From an uncultured Coriobacteriaceae bacterium (GTDB lineage: Bacteria; Actinomycetota; Coriobacteriia; Coriobacteriales; Coriobacteriaceae), in contig CALUIM010000012.1 of NCBI GenBank assembly GCA_944320725.1, positions 124,001-188,000 on the forward strand: 64,000 nt of DNA. The letters are read 5' to 3'. A model generated the notes under the pieces. The model was given only the letters and a program-made list of their open reading frames with translations. It had not been told where the DNA came from and did no database searches. The translations under genes and the position numbers were made by a program. This document shows, piece after piece, positions 25,437 through 34,263 of this stretch (positions within the stretch are counted from its first letter, which is position 1; every line of letters begins with the position of its first letter).

Positions 25437-25809
25437 GTGGTCATTTGCCTAGGGGTATGGGTGAGCGCCCCGCAGCACTACCGCATCCATGGTCACGACT
25501 GAGGGACTATGGGTGATCTCGGCGTAGCACATCCACCTTGGTGGTCACGAATGAGGACATATGGGTGGAAGATCCGTAAGGAGCACGGAGAACGGCACTC
25601 AAATCGCCATATTTTATGGCGAAATACCACATCAAGCTTGGATAGATGGCTCTGGTACGCTGCCGCTTACGTCCATACAACCCATAGGTCCCTGATGATG
25701 ACCATCGAACACGGCATGCTACGCTCCAAGAACCCATAGGTCCCCGTTCGTGACCATCAGCAGCATGATGCTAAGACGTGAGCGCCCATACGTCCGCGAT
25801 CGTGACCAT
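25437..25809. repeat. Inverted array of six 26-bp motifs at exact 52-bp period
   Basis: Motif TGGTCA-N12-TATGGG occurs at 25437, 25489 and 25541 on the plus strand, and in reverse complement at 25680, 25732 and 25784. Spacing is exactly 52 bases within each trio. The consensus between the boxes is CACGA-N4-GGACN. The 26 bases between motifs are less conserved but share a central CGTAGC-like patch. The third and fourth units share CGTAAG-N2-GCA, so copies correspond pairwise about the centre. A separate palindrome, TCGCCATA-TTT-TATGGCGA, lies at 25604-25622. The rest of the 685-base gap (25228-25912) shows a CTGTTACG/CGTAACAG pair near 25266 and 25354 and no gene. Confidence 0.85.
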
Positions 25810-25912
25810 CGCGCAAGGCCGCGCACGCGGTGCGGCGCGGCGCGTGCGCCAAACGGCACGACGCCACACCTTGCGACACTGCAATGCGACGCAATGCCAC
25901 GGTGGCAAGAGG

Positions 25913-27253
25913 TCACGCAGCAGGATAACGTTCCCGCAACTCGGCAATAAGCTCGCCAAGCCTGTCGAGCGCGTCGATATCCACCAACCCGCCGAAGTCG
26001 GACGTCGCCCCATCCCCTTCTTCCGACGCATCCTGCTGCGCGCCGGCGCCCTGCAGATACGATGCGGCTCTACTCGCTGCCTGCGTCGCCGACTCCACGA
26101 ATTTACCAGCGGCATCAGCGGCACGGCCCGCCGTTTCGGCAACCTGGCCGAGCGTCGCTGTGCGCACGAGTGCCTTGACGAGACGCTTGAAGAGATCCCA
26201 GGTCTCGGGCGGCACCTCGCCTGCCGCCACAAGCATTTTCGGCAGGCTCTCCTGCCAGCTATCACGTATCTCGGCGAAATACATCGCATCCGTCGCGCCG
26301 ATCACATCAAAGACGGCATCGATGACCTTGCCGCGCTCCTCGGGTGAGATGCGCGCCATCCAGTCGGAAAGCGTTTTATCGAGATACCGAGCGCCCGCGG
26401 AGATGCGCTCGACACGCTTGAAGTCGGTGCCTTCGACCACCCATGAGAACGGGTTATGCTGCAACAGCGAGAAGCTTGTGCTGTCCACGATGGCGTAATC
26501 TTCCTGGTCTTCGAAAATCATGCCAAACATCGAGGAGCGCGGCAGCGTCTTGTCGATGCGCCCGCGCATGCGCGCAAACCCCTTGCCGCGCAGAAACTGC
26601 TCGTTAAAGCCGGGACCATCGTGCGAAAACACGCGCGCAATACGATCTTGCAAGGCATGCGGGCACATGATCGCCGCGTAAACCGCCAAGTTGCCACCCT
26701 TGGAATGACCGCCGGCATACAGTGTGCCTGGCAACGCGCGTGCCGCCTCTTCGAGATATTCTGCTGCCGAGACCTGTGCGGGCACAGGGCTCTGGAACGC
26801 CATGTTGAAGTCTTCTTTCCAGCCCACAAGCGTGGAGTCGGTGCCGCGGAACGCCGCGTACACCGAACCGTCCGGCAGCTGAAACGTCACGGCAGCGAAC
26901 TGCTCCTCGGCTTCCTCTGAAAAACTCGTACGGTAGCCGCATACGCGCATATCGCGAAAACGAGGACTCGAGCACACGGCGAACAAGAGCTCGCGACTTC
27001 CCTCGGGATCCCAGCTATCGCCGAACATGGCTTCAAAATCCTCAGCGCGCAACAGCTCCCTAACCGGCAAACCGTCCCATGAGCAAAATCCCTGGTAAAC
27101 GAAGCTTTGATCATTCAGTTTGAAATACGAGAGCCACGAGAGCACCAAGCTGTCGACGGCGCAGAGCGGCCGCTCGTGCAGCGGCTCAAGTTGCGTCTTC
27201 GCATAGGTAACGAAGTTCCCCGCCTCGCTTGCTCGCTCTGCCGCGTCTGCCAT
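25913..27253 (-). CDS. Mbeg1-like (DUF2974) alpha/beta-hydrolase
   Basis: A 446-residue hydrolase with a lipase-type fold. YAAFRGTDSTLVGWKEDFNM precedes the nucleophile elbow GGHSKGGNLAVYAA (GxSxG-like, candidate Ser in HSKG), as in the Mbeg1/DUF2974 group. The C-terminal 100 residues are Ala-rich and helical. No signal peptide is visible, so it is probably cytoplasmic. Its ATG overlaps the aminotransferase stop by one base (ATGA), so it is translationally coupled as third gene of nadE-aminotransferase-hydrolase. Substrate unknown. Confidence 0.82.
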   Translation of the reverse strand: MADAAERASEAGNFVTYAKTQLEPLHERPLCAVDSLVLSWLSYFKLNDQSFVYQGFCSWDGLPVRELLRAEDFEAMFGDSWDPEGSRELLFAVCSSPRFRDMRVCGYRTSFSEEAEEQFAAVTFQLPDGSVYAAFRGTDSTLVGWKEDFNMAFQSPVPAQVSAAEYLEEAARALPGTLYAGGHSKGGNLAVYAAIMCPHALQDRIARVFSHDGPGFNEQFLRGKGFARMRGRIDKTLPRSSMFGMIFEDQEDYAIVDSTSFSLLQHNPFSWVVEGTDFKRVERISAGARYLDKTLSDWMARISPEERGKVIDAVFDVIGATDAMYFAEIRDSWQESLPKMLVAAGEVPPETWDLFKRLVKALVRTATLGQVAETAGRAADAAGKFVESATQAASRAASYLQGAGAQQDASEEGDGATSDFGGLVDIDALDRLGELIAELRERYPAA

Positions 27254-28416
27254 CAGCGAATACCCGCCGCCTCGATAGCAGCAACCGCCGCCTGCAAACC
27301 CTCAGGTGGCAGCACGAGCGCCATGCGCACAAAGCCCTCGCCGTGTGGACCGAAGCTCGCACCAGGCGTCACCACGACACCGGCACGCTCCATGAGCTCC
27401 TCGCAAAACGCTATGGAATCGGTCCTGCCGCCGGGGAGCTTCGCCCACACGAACATGGTGCCGTGCGCGTTGGGTCGCTCCCAGCCAATCCGTTCAAGCC
27501 CGTCGCACAGCGCATCGCGGCGCTCCTGGTAGAGATGGCGCTGGTGCTCTACCTCGTCGAGCGGGCCGGTAAGCGCGGCGATGGCAGCACGCTGAATGGG
27601 ATAGAACATGCCGAAATCGGTTTGGCCGCGCAGCTTAGCAAACGCGGCGACCACATCGGGGCGACCCACCAGAAAGCTCACGCGCGCGCCCGTGACGTTG
27701 AACGATTTAGAGAGCGAGAAGAACTCAACGCCCACCTCAAGCGCGCCCGGACGCGCAAGGAAGCTGCCGCCGCGCGGACCGTCGTACACGATATCGGAAT
27801 AGGCATTATCGTGGATGATGAGCAGGTCGTGCTCACGTGCGAAGGCAATGATCTCGTCGTAGACCTCAGGCGTGCCCACGCTGCCCACCGGATTCGCCGG
27901 CAGCGACACCACCATGTACTTCGCACGATCGGCGAGCGCGGGGTCGATGTCTGCCACGCATGGCAAAAAGTCGTGCTCGGCGGAAAGCGGGTAGTACGCG
28001 CACTCCCCTCCTGCGATCTTCACACCGCCGGCAAACACGGGATAGCAGGGGTCGGGCACCAGCGCGATGTCGCCCGGATCGAGCAGCGTGAGCGCCAGCT
28101 GACCCATGCCCTCCTGCGTGCCCGCGCATGAAGTCACCATCTCGGGTGTGATACCGCCCACGCCGAACCGGCGCTCGTAGTAGTCGCAAACAGCCTGCTT
28201 GAGCTCGGGTAGGTCGCCTAGGCTGTACTTCCAGTTATCGGCGTCCCGTGCAGCGTCGATCAGTGCATCAACCACGTGTGCATAGGGGTGAAAATCGGGC
28301 GTACCCACCGAAAGGTTGTAGATGCGACGCCCTTGGGCCTCAAACGCCAAACGCTTCTGGTTAAGCGAAGCGAAAACCTCCTCGCCGAATTGATCGAGTC
28401 GTTTCGAGAACTGCAT
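27253..28416 (-). CDS. PLP-dependent class I/II aminotransferase (LL-DAP/N-acetyl-LL-DAP aminotransferase-like)
   Basis: A 387-residue aminotransferase. IYNLSVGTPDFHP near the start, SLPANPVGSVG, HDNAYSDIVYDG and the PLP lysine in SLSKSFNVTGARVSFLVG are all present, with a substrate-binding Arg near the C-terminus (GFVRMALVLP). Overall it resembles the group containing LL-diaminopimelate and aspartate/alanine aminotransferases. Since the genome uses DapH, this is a candidate for the N-acetyl-L,L-diaminopimelate transamination step. It lies in a different operon from dapH, so the assignment is tentative. AAAGGAG precedes the ATG. Confidence 0.85.
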   Translation of the reverse strand: MQFSKRLDQFGEEVFASLNQKRLAFEAQGRRIYNLSVGTPDFHPYAHVVDALIDAARDADNWKYSLGDLPELKQAVCDYYERRFGVGGITPEMVTSCAGTQEGMGQLALTLLDPGDIALVPDPCYPVFAGGVKIAGGECAYYPLSAEHDFLPCVADIDPALADRAKYMVVSLPANPVGSVGTPEVYDEIIAFAREHDLLIIHDNAYSDIVYDGPRGGSFLARPGALEVGVEFFSLSKSFNVTGARVSFLVGRPDVVAAFAKLRGQTDFGMFYPIQRAAIAALTGPLDEVEHQRHLYQERRDALCDGLERIGWERPNAHGTMFVWAKLPGGRTDSIAFCEELMERAGVVVTPGASFGPHGEGFVRMALVLPPEGLQAAVAAIEAAGIR

Positions 28417-28432
28417 AGCAGGTCAACTCCTT

Positions 28433-30502
28433 TTAGGACAGCGTGTCGATTTCTGAAAGCCACAGCGTAGCGGAGGCATCGCTTGGCATGCGCCAGTCAC
28501 CGCGAGGCGAAAGCGTAACCGAGCCAACCTTGGGCCCGTCCGGCAGGCAGCTGCGCTTGAATTGCTGGGCAAAGAACCGTCGGTAGAACACGCGCAGCCA
28601 CACGAGAACGGTCTCATGATCAAAGACACCCTCGAACGAACGAAGCGCCATGCGGAAAATCTTGCCCGGCGCAAAGCCAAAGCGCAGCAGGTGATAGAGG
28701 AAGTAGTCGTGCAGCTCATACGGACCCACAAGATCTTCGGTCTTCTGCGCGATCTGCCCGTCGCCGGTGGGCGGCAGCAGCTCGGGTGAAACCGGGGTGT
28801 CCAACACATCAAGCAACACGCGCTCGATATCGCCACCGAACAGCGTCGCCGCGTAGCGCACCAGATGCCGCACGAGCGTCTTGGGCACGCTCGCGTTTAC
28901 GGCATACATGCTCATATGGTCGCCGTTGTAGGTTGCCCATCCAAGCGCGAGCTCCGACAGGTCACCCGTACCGATGACGAATCCGCCCTGGCTGTTCGCG
29001 AGATCCATGAGAATCTGGGTGCGCTCGCGCGCCTGGCTGTTCTCGTAGGTAACATCGGTCACAGCAGGATCGTGATCGATATCGCGGAAGTGCTGCTCGA
29101 CCGCCGCATGGATGGAGATCTCGCGGAACGAGACGCCCAGCTGCTCTGCCAAGCTCTCCGCATTGGACTTGGTGCGCGCCGTGGTACCGAACCCCGGCAT
29201 CGAAACCGCGGTAATATCGCGACGGTCATAGCAGAGCGCATCGAAGGCGCGCACGGTCACCAAGAGTGCAAGCGTGGAATCGAGCCCGCCGGAGAGACCA
29301 ATGACCGCGCGCTTGGTGCCCGTATGAGCAAGACGCGTGGCAAGTCCCGATGCCTGCAGGTTGAAAATCTCCTCGCAGCGCTCGGCAAGATCTCCAGCAT
29401 CGGCGGGCACAAACGGCGTGCGCGGAAACACGCGATCGATCTCGAGCGCGGTGCGCATGAGTGGCCCTTCAATCGGCTCGTCGTCGAGCGCATCGAGTGC
29501 GTCAACCTCGCCATCATCGAAGAAGAACTCGATATCGAGGTCGGCGAACGAGAACTCGATATCGAGCACACCCCGCTGTTCGGCGGCGGGCCGCACCCAC
29601 GTGGTTGAGCGACGACGCTCGGCAGCCAAGCGATCGATATCGACATCCGCCACGGCCATATCGCAGGTGAAAAGGTCGGTGCGCGCGAGCAGCGAACCGT
29701 TCTCGGCAATGAGATTCTCGCCGGCAAACACCAAATCGGTTGTCGACTCGCCTTCCCCGGCGTCCGCGTACGCATACGCGCAATACAGCCGCGCGCTCTG
29801 CCCGCTCACTAAGCTATGGCGATACGCCTGCTTGCCGATAATCTCGTCCGAGGCGGAACAGTTGAGCATCACCGTGGCACCGGCGCGCGCCATGCGCACG
29901 CTCGGCGGGTCGGCAACCCACAGGTCTTCGCAAATCTCAACGCCAACCACGAGGTCCTCGGCACCCTCATCGATACACCGGAACAGCATGTGCGAAGCGA
30001 GCGGTGCCGTCTGGCCCGCGATATCGACCACCAACGCATCCGAGGGACCAGGAGCCGGCGTGAACCACCGGCGCTCATAGAACTCGCCATAGTTGGGCAG
30101 GTTCGCCTTCGCGACAAGTCCGAGCAGCGAGCCACGGCAGCACACGGCAGCGCAGTTGTAGATGGCCCCCTCGCGCGCAACCGGAAGGCCAACCGTAAAG
30201 AGCAGCTCCATGTCGCGCGTCGCATCGAGCACCTGCTCGAGCGCGTGCTCGCAGGCACGCAACAGCGTGCGGTCGAAAAAGAGATCGGCGCAGGTATATC
30301 CGGTAAGACAGAGCTCTGGCAGCGCAAGCGCACGCACGCCGCGCGCAGCAGCACGCTTCACGCAGGCGAGAACCGCCTCGGTATTCGCCTGAACATCCGC
30401 CACACGAATGCGCGGTGTTGCAGCGGCCACCCGGAGAAAGCCGTCACCACGCAAAGCGGGGGTAGCGACGTACGCTGATTCGAAGGTGAACGGCCTGTCC
30501 AT
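28433..30502 (-). CDS. nadE: Glutamine-dependent NAD(+) synthase
   Basis: Makes NAD from nicotinic acid adenine dinucleotide, using glutamine as ammonia source. The 689-residue form has an N-terminal nitrilase-type glutaminase (Glu in ALPELCLTGYTCADLFF, Lys in VAKANLPNYGEFYERRWF, Cys in VGVEICEDLWV) and a C-terminal synthetase with the ATP-pyrophosphatase loop GLSGGLDSTLAL. ATG 30502 has AAAGGAG six bases upstream, better than ATG 30523. It leads an operon with the aminotransferase and the Mbeg1-like hydrolase. Confidence 0.95.
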   Translation of the reverse strand: MDRPFTFESAYVATPALRGDGFLRVAAATPRIRVADVQANTEAVLACVKRAAARGVRALALPELCLTGYTCADLFFDRTLLRACEHALEQVLDATRDMELLFTVGLPVAREGAIYNCAAVCCRGSLLGLVAKANLPNYGEFYERRWFTPAPGPSDALVVDIAGQTAPLASHMLFRCIDEGAEDLVVGVEICEDLWVADPPSVRMARAGATVMLNCSASDEIIGKQAYRHSLVSGQSARLYCAYAYADAGEGESTTDLVFAGENLIAENGSLLARTDLFTCDMAVADVDIDRLAAERRRSTTWVRPAAEQRGVLDIEFSFADLDIEFFFDDGEVDALDALDDEPIEGPLMRTALEIDRVFPRTPFVPADAGDLAERCEEIFNLQASGLATRLAHTGTKRAVIGLSGGLDSTLALLVTVRAFDALCYDRRDITAVSMPGFGTTARTKSNAESLAEQLGVSFREISIHAAVEQHFRDIDHDPAVTDVTYENSQARERTQILMDLANSQGGFVIGTGDLSELALGWATYNGDHMSMYAVNASVPKTLVRHLVRYAATLFGGDIERVLLDVLDTPVSPELLPPTGDGQIAQKTEDLVGPYELHDYFLYHLLRFGFAPGKIFRMALRSFEGVFDHETVLVWLRVFYRRFFAQQFKRSCLPDGPKVGSVTLSPRGDWRMPSDASATLWLSEIDTLS

Positions 30503-30694
30503 GGTGCGCTCCTTTGCATTCATTATGTCGACGCTATTGTAACGGTTTCAGATATGCAGACCGCCCCAGACTTGACAAGGCGAAACGATGGATGCTTAAA
30601 AACCCCGTGGCACCGGCAATGTCGTATCATGGATAAAACAGCGTCATCTCGGCGATAGTTCATCCAGATGCAAGCAACCGGAACCGGGGACCCC

Positions 30695-31813
30695 ATGGAT
30701 TCTGATAATCAAGTCGTGTCGGTCATTTTGCCAATTTACAACGCGGGGCGCTATCTCGACCAAGCCCTCGCGAGCGTGGAGGAGCAAACATATGACGCCA
30801 TAGAGATCATCTGCGTCAACGATGGATCGACCGACGACTCCCTCACCATCATGCGAGCCCATGCGAACCACGATGCGCGCATACGCGTTATCAACCAGCC
30901 AAATCGCGGATACGGTGCCGCCATGAACCGCGGCATCGCTGAAGCAACTGGTACGTGGATCGCTATCTTGGAGCCTGATGACTGGATCGAGCCCGATGCC
31001 TATTCCGAGATGATTGCATGCGCACGCAACTTCGTAAGCAGCGACACCCCTATCGATGTGATTAAGACGCCATATTGGGTCATTCGCAACCCAGACACGC
31101 CAGACGAGGTCAAGCTGAACTGCTCATACCGCCACCGCGTGCGCCCTCGGCGTCAACCATTTCAAATTCACGATGCCCCCCATCTGCTGGGGCATCATCC
31201 TTCGATCTGGTCCGCACTCTATCGCCGATCATTTCTCGATGATTTTAGTATTCGTTTCCGAGAAATACCGGGGGCCGGATGGGCCGATAACCCATTCCTC
31301 GTTGAGACCCTTTGCCAGGCCCGCAGTATCGTCTACCTTGATAAACCGTTTTATTGTTATCGAGAAGAGACCCCCGAGAAGGAAATCGCGCTTTCAAAGC
31401 GTAGCCCGCTGCTGCCGTTTGAACGCTGGCAGGATATGGCCGATATTCTCGATCGCCTTCACGTAACCGATCCCGTAGTGTGGACACAGCAGATCACCAG
31501 AGGTTTCACCTATATGGGCGGCATCATCCAGAACACTGGCCTCGAGCATCGACCCGAGCTCCAAGCGGCCGTTCACCGCATGTTCGACCGAATGGACCCG
31601 AATCTGGTGTTCAAAAACCCACGTGTCACCCCGGCTGCAAAACGCCTTTTTGCTGAATACCGCGGTATCGAACATCCGAGTTTGGGACGCCTGAATCATC
31701 TTCGCTATCTCGCAGCCGAGGCGCTCTACAATATCCGCAACAAGGGACCTCGGCAGACACTTCGGATGATTGCAAAGTTTGTCACTACGTATGGTCGGCG
31801 CGCTGGAAACTGA
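30695..31813 (+). CDS. Family 2 glycosyltransferase
   Basis: A GT-A fold transferase of 372 residues. VVSVILPIYNAGRYLDQALASV and EIICVNDGSTDDS form the nucleotide-sugar-binding start, followed by NRGYGAAMNRGIAEATG and the metal motif LEPDDWIEPDA (variant DxD). No membrane helices are seen. ATG 30695 has GGGGA upstream; ATG 30668 is possible. The 190-base upstream gap shows a TTGACA at 30572 with a poor -10. Probably builds cell-surface glycans together with the next transferase; acceptor unknown. Confidence 0.87.
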   Translation: MDSDNQVVSVILPIYNAGRYLDQALASVEEQTYDAIEIICVNDGSTDDSLTIMRAHANHDARIRVINQPNRGYGAAMNRGIAEATGTWIAILEPDDWIEPDAYSEMIACARNFVSSDTPIDVIKTPYWVIRNPDTPDEVKLNCSYRHRVRPRRQPFQIHDAPHLLGHHPSIWSALYRRSFLDDFSIRFREIPGAGWADNPFLVETLCQARSIVYLDKPFYCYREETPEKEIALSKRSPLLPFERWQDMADILDRLHVTDPVVWTQQITRGFTYMGGIIQNTGLEHRPELQAAVHRMFDRMDPNLVFKNPRVTPAAKRLFAEYRGIEHPSLGRLNHLRYLAAEALYNIRNKGPRQTLRMIAKFVTTYGRRAGN

Positions 31814-31882
31814 CATCTGCCAGTAACGAAGGTTTTTTGGCAGGCAGCTGGAGGGCTTTTCCTCCCCAGTTGCATCCTGCCG

Positions 31883-31888
31883 TATAAT
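31883..31888 (+). promoter_or_regulatory. TATAAT -10 box ahead of the second glycosyltransferase
   Basis: A perfect TATAAT overlaps the first in-frame ATG (31887), which argues that the true start lies further downstream. The -35 is poor. Just upstream, GGAGG-CTTTT-CCTCC (about 31849-31865) may be a terminator for the preceding gene. Confidence 0.5.
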
Positions 31889-31946
31889 GATGGCGCGCGA
31901 AGCGCATGACGTATCAGAGGCACGTAGGCAGAAGGGCTCCCTTTAC

Positions 31947-33011
31947 GTGAGCAGCTCCACCACATCTTTCGAGAACGCACCGTCCATCGCGACCACCCAA
32001 GGCGCCCTGGCGCCGTCGAGCAACGGCATCGACCGCCTCGCCATCGTAGTGGTGACCTACAAGCGTCGCGAGATGTTGCAGGATCTCTTCGCCTCATTCG
32101 CCGCCCTCACCTGCGCGCCCTGGCGCATCGTCATCGTTGACAACGAGAATTCCCCTGCCACCGAACGCATTGTGCGCGCATTCGACGAGCAGACACGTGA
32201 GCTCTGGGGCGAGCCGGAAGCGGATGCTGAAGGATCGACTCATCGCGTTGTCTATGCGCCGCAAACCGAGAACATCGGCGGTGCCGGCGGCTTCTCGGCG
32301 GGAACCGCGCGTGCATTTGCGCTGGGCGCGGAGTGGTTCTGGCTCATGGACGACGACGTTACCGTCTTGCCTGATGCGATTGAGAAACTCGCCCGCTGGA
32401 CGGATCGCTTCGACGTGATTCAGGGTTCCCGCCTCGACTTTGACGGCGGTCCGTTCTATTGGCAGTACCAGTTCATCACCACGCTGGGTATTCCCAATCC
32501 TGTTGCCAAGTGGGATTTCGACGAACGCGGCTATAAGCCCATGAACCAGCTGTGCTTCGAGGGCGGCCTGTTCTCACGCCGTGTGGTCGAGAAAATAGGT
32601 CTGCCCGACGCGCGCTACTTCATCTATGGCGACGATGCCGCATACGGCTATGTTGCCAGCAAGCACTTCGATGCCGCGGTGGTGGCAGACGTCATCCTCA
32701 AACGCGCGCGTGCTGTCTCGAATTGGGATATCGCCGGCAAACGCCAGCTCAACTCAACAAGCGACTTCAATCGTTACTACATCATGCGCAACCGCGGGTT
32801 CACCGCACGTTATATGAAGCTCTTTGGCGACTACCACCGTCTGCTGTTCGGCTTTGGAACGGCCGCCACCTTTGCCAAGGAACTCATCAGGCTCATCGCC
32901 GTCGACCACACGTTCAAAACAGGCATACCGGCCTTAGTGCGCGGCATGCGCGATGCGCGCAAGATCTATCGCGACCGCACCTGGGAGCCCGCATCCGCCC
33001 TCAAGGCGTAG
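31947..33011 (+). CDS. Family 2 glycosyltransferase, GlfT2/galactofuranosyltransferase-like
   Basis: About 354 residues with RLAIVVVTYKRREMLQDLFASF at the fold start, ENIGGAGGFSAGTARA, and the metal motif WLMDDDVTVLPDA, all typical of the galactofuranosyltransferase-like GT2 group. FIYGDDAAYGYVASK supplies the later catalytic region. GTG 31947 follows GAAGGG and comes after the TATAAT at 31883; ATG 31887 would overlap that promoter. Likely adds sugars to a cell-wall glycan. Donor specificity cannot be confirmed from sequence. Confidence 0.85.
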   Translation: MSSSTTSFENAPSIATTQGALAPSSNGIDRLAIVVVTYKRREMLQDLFASFAALTCAPWRIVIVDNENSPATERIVRAFDEQTRELWGEPEADAEGSTHRVVYAPQTENIGGAGGFSAGTARAFALGAEWFWLMDDDVTVLPDAIEKLARWTDRFDVIQGSRLDFDGGPFYWQYQFITTLGIPNPVAKWDFDERGYKPMNQLCFEGGLFSRRVVEKIGLPDARYFIYGDDAAYGYVASKHFDAAVVADVILKRARAVSNWDIAGKRQLNSTSDFNRYYIMRNRGFTARYMKLFGDYHRLLFGFGTAATFAKELIRLIAVDHTFKTGIPALVRGMRDARKIYRDRTWEPASALKA

Positions 33012-33192
33012 CTGAACCCCCTCAACACGCCGCATGGGACACGCCATAGCATCTCCATGTGTTCATTGTTTTTGTTAACTTGCGTACAAGGACCATGCTG
33101 TCCCACTCGGTGGGTACCGTAAGGTTACCATGCCCGTTGCCCATACGACACGAGCAGCATGAAAACCTTTCTGGCCATGACGGAGGACTGAC

Positions 33193-34170
33193 ATGGCATC
33201 TCAATATACCGACCGGCAACGAACACGCGTCTTTACCAGGGACACGCAAAACACCGCGAACAACAAACAAAAGGCCATCGGCCAAACACAGCTTATGACC
33301 ATCGAAAAAGAGGGGCTCTTCGACGGCATCTCTCTTGCGCAAATCATTGCAGGCGCCGCCGCGGCGGCAACATCGATGGTTCTTGCCTCGAAAATCGGCA
33401 TCGGCGGCTCGGTGATTGGCGCAGCGGTGAGCTCGGTGGTCACCGTGGTGTCGTCGCAGCTGTATCGCAAGTTCCTCACGGCGAGCGCGCAAAAGCTCAA
33501 GGGCGGTAAAGATGCGCTGGGCGATGTGGCGAACAGCCTGCGGCAGCCCTCGCACGATGCGAACGCCACGAGCAGATACAGCGGACACGACGATACGTCG
33601 CCCTACGGACATGGAGAGCATGCCAAAGGCGGACAACGACGCGGCGCGCGCATTGCCCCCGCATCGCTGCAGGCGAAAGCGGCTGCAGAGCGCCAGCATG
33701 CGCAACACAAGGTGATGCTGTTTTCGATTGGCATCGCCATCGTCGCCGTAGTGCTTAGCGCTGCCGCGATCTTTGCGCTTACGGCCGGTGAGGGCCTGGG
33801 CGAGAAGACGGAACCCATCATCTTCTCCGCTCCTGCCAGCGACCCGTCTGAGGGCAAGCAGGAAACAACGTCGCCAGATAGCGAGGACGCCCCCGCCACC
33901 CAGACAGACAACTCCGCAAACACCAACGCATCCACGCCCAACCAAGGCGCGCAAACAAACCCTTCCGCAGACGCAGCGAGTGAACAGCCCGGAACCAGCG
34001 ACGCAACAGATAACACCGGAGAAAATTCCGGCAGCGCAACAGGGGATACCGCAGAAGATACCCAGCGCCCTTCCGATAACTCAGACAGCGCCACCCCAGG
34101 TGATGCCACGTCAAATACCGGCGACAGCACATCCTCGACCACCAGCAACACATCTTCGTCTGCAGCATAA
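33193..34170 (+). CDS. Two-helix membrane protein with Ser/Thr/Asp-rich C-terminal tail, function unknown
   Basis: 325 residues. I do not recognise a family. The first hydrophobic region (residues 46-90, SLAQIIAGAAAAATSMVLAS) is Ala/Gly/Val-rich, and a second clear helix lies at about 173-197 (VMLFSIGIAIVAVVLSAAAIFAL). The remaining 120 residues are a low-complexity tail rich in Ser, Thr, Asp, Asn, Pro and Ala, resembling extracellular stalks. A GGAGG site precedes ATG 33193. The upstream gap carries CCCAC-TCG-GTGGG (about 33103). It may be a surface stalk protein; no anchor motif is visible. Confidence 0.7.
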   Translation: MASQYTDRQRTRVFTRDTQNTANNKQKAIGQTQLMTIEKEGLFDGISLAQIIAGAAAAATSMVLASKIGIGGSVIGAAVSSVVTVVSSQLYRKFLTASAQKLKGGKDALGDVANSLRQPSHDANATSRYSGHDDTSPYGHGEHAKGGQRRGARIAPASLQAKAAAERQHAQHKVMLFSIGIAIVAVVLSAAAIFALTAGEGLGEKTEPIIFSAPASDPSEGKQETTSPDSEDAPATQTDNSANTNASTPNQGAQTNPSADAASEQPGTSDATDNTGENSGSATGDTAEDTQRPSDNSDSATPGDATSNTGDSTSSTTSNTSSSAA

Positions 34171-34263
34171 CGCCGACCACCGGCGATCCGAGCCCCTCCA
34201 TGCGCAGCCGCGGTGCGCGGAGCATGCTATGATGCTTTACCGAACGAGATCGAAGGAAGCATC

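Noticed and set aside
25437-25809. CRISPR-like layout of 26-bp repeats and 26-bp spacers
   Set aside because: Repeats are degenerate, half are inverted, the spacers resemble each other, and no cas gene is near.
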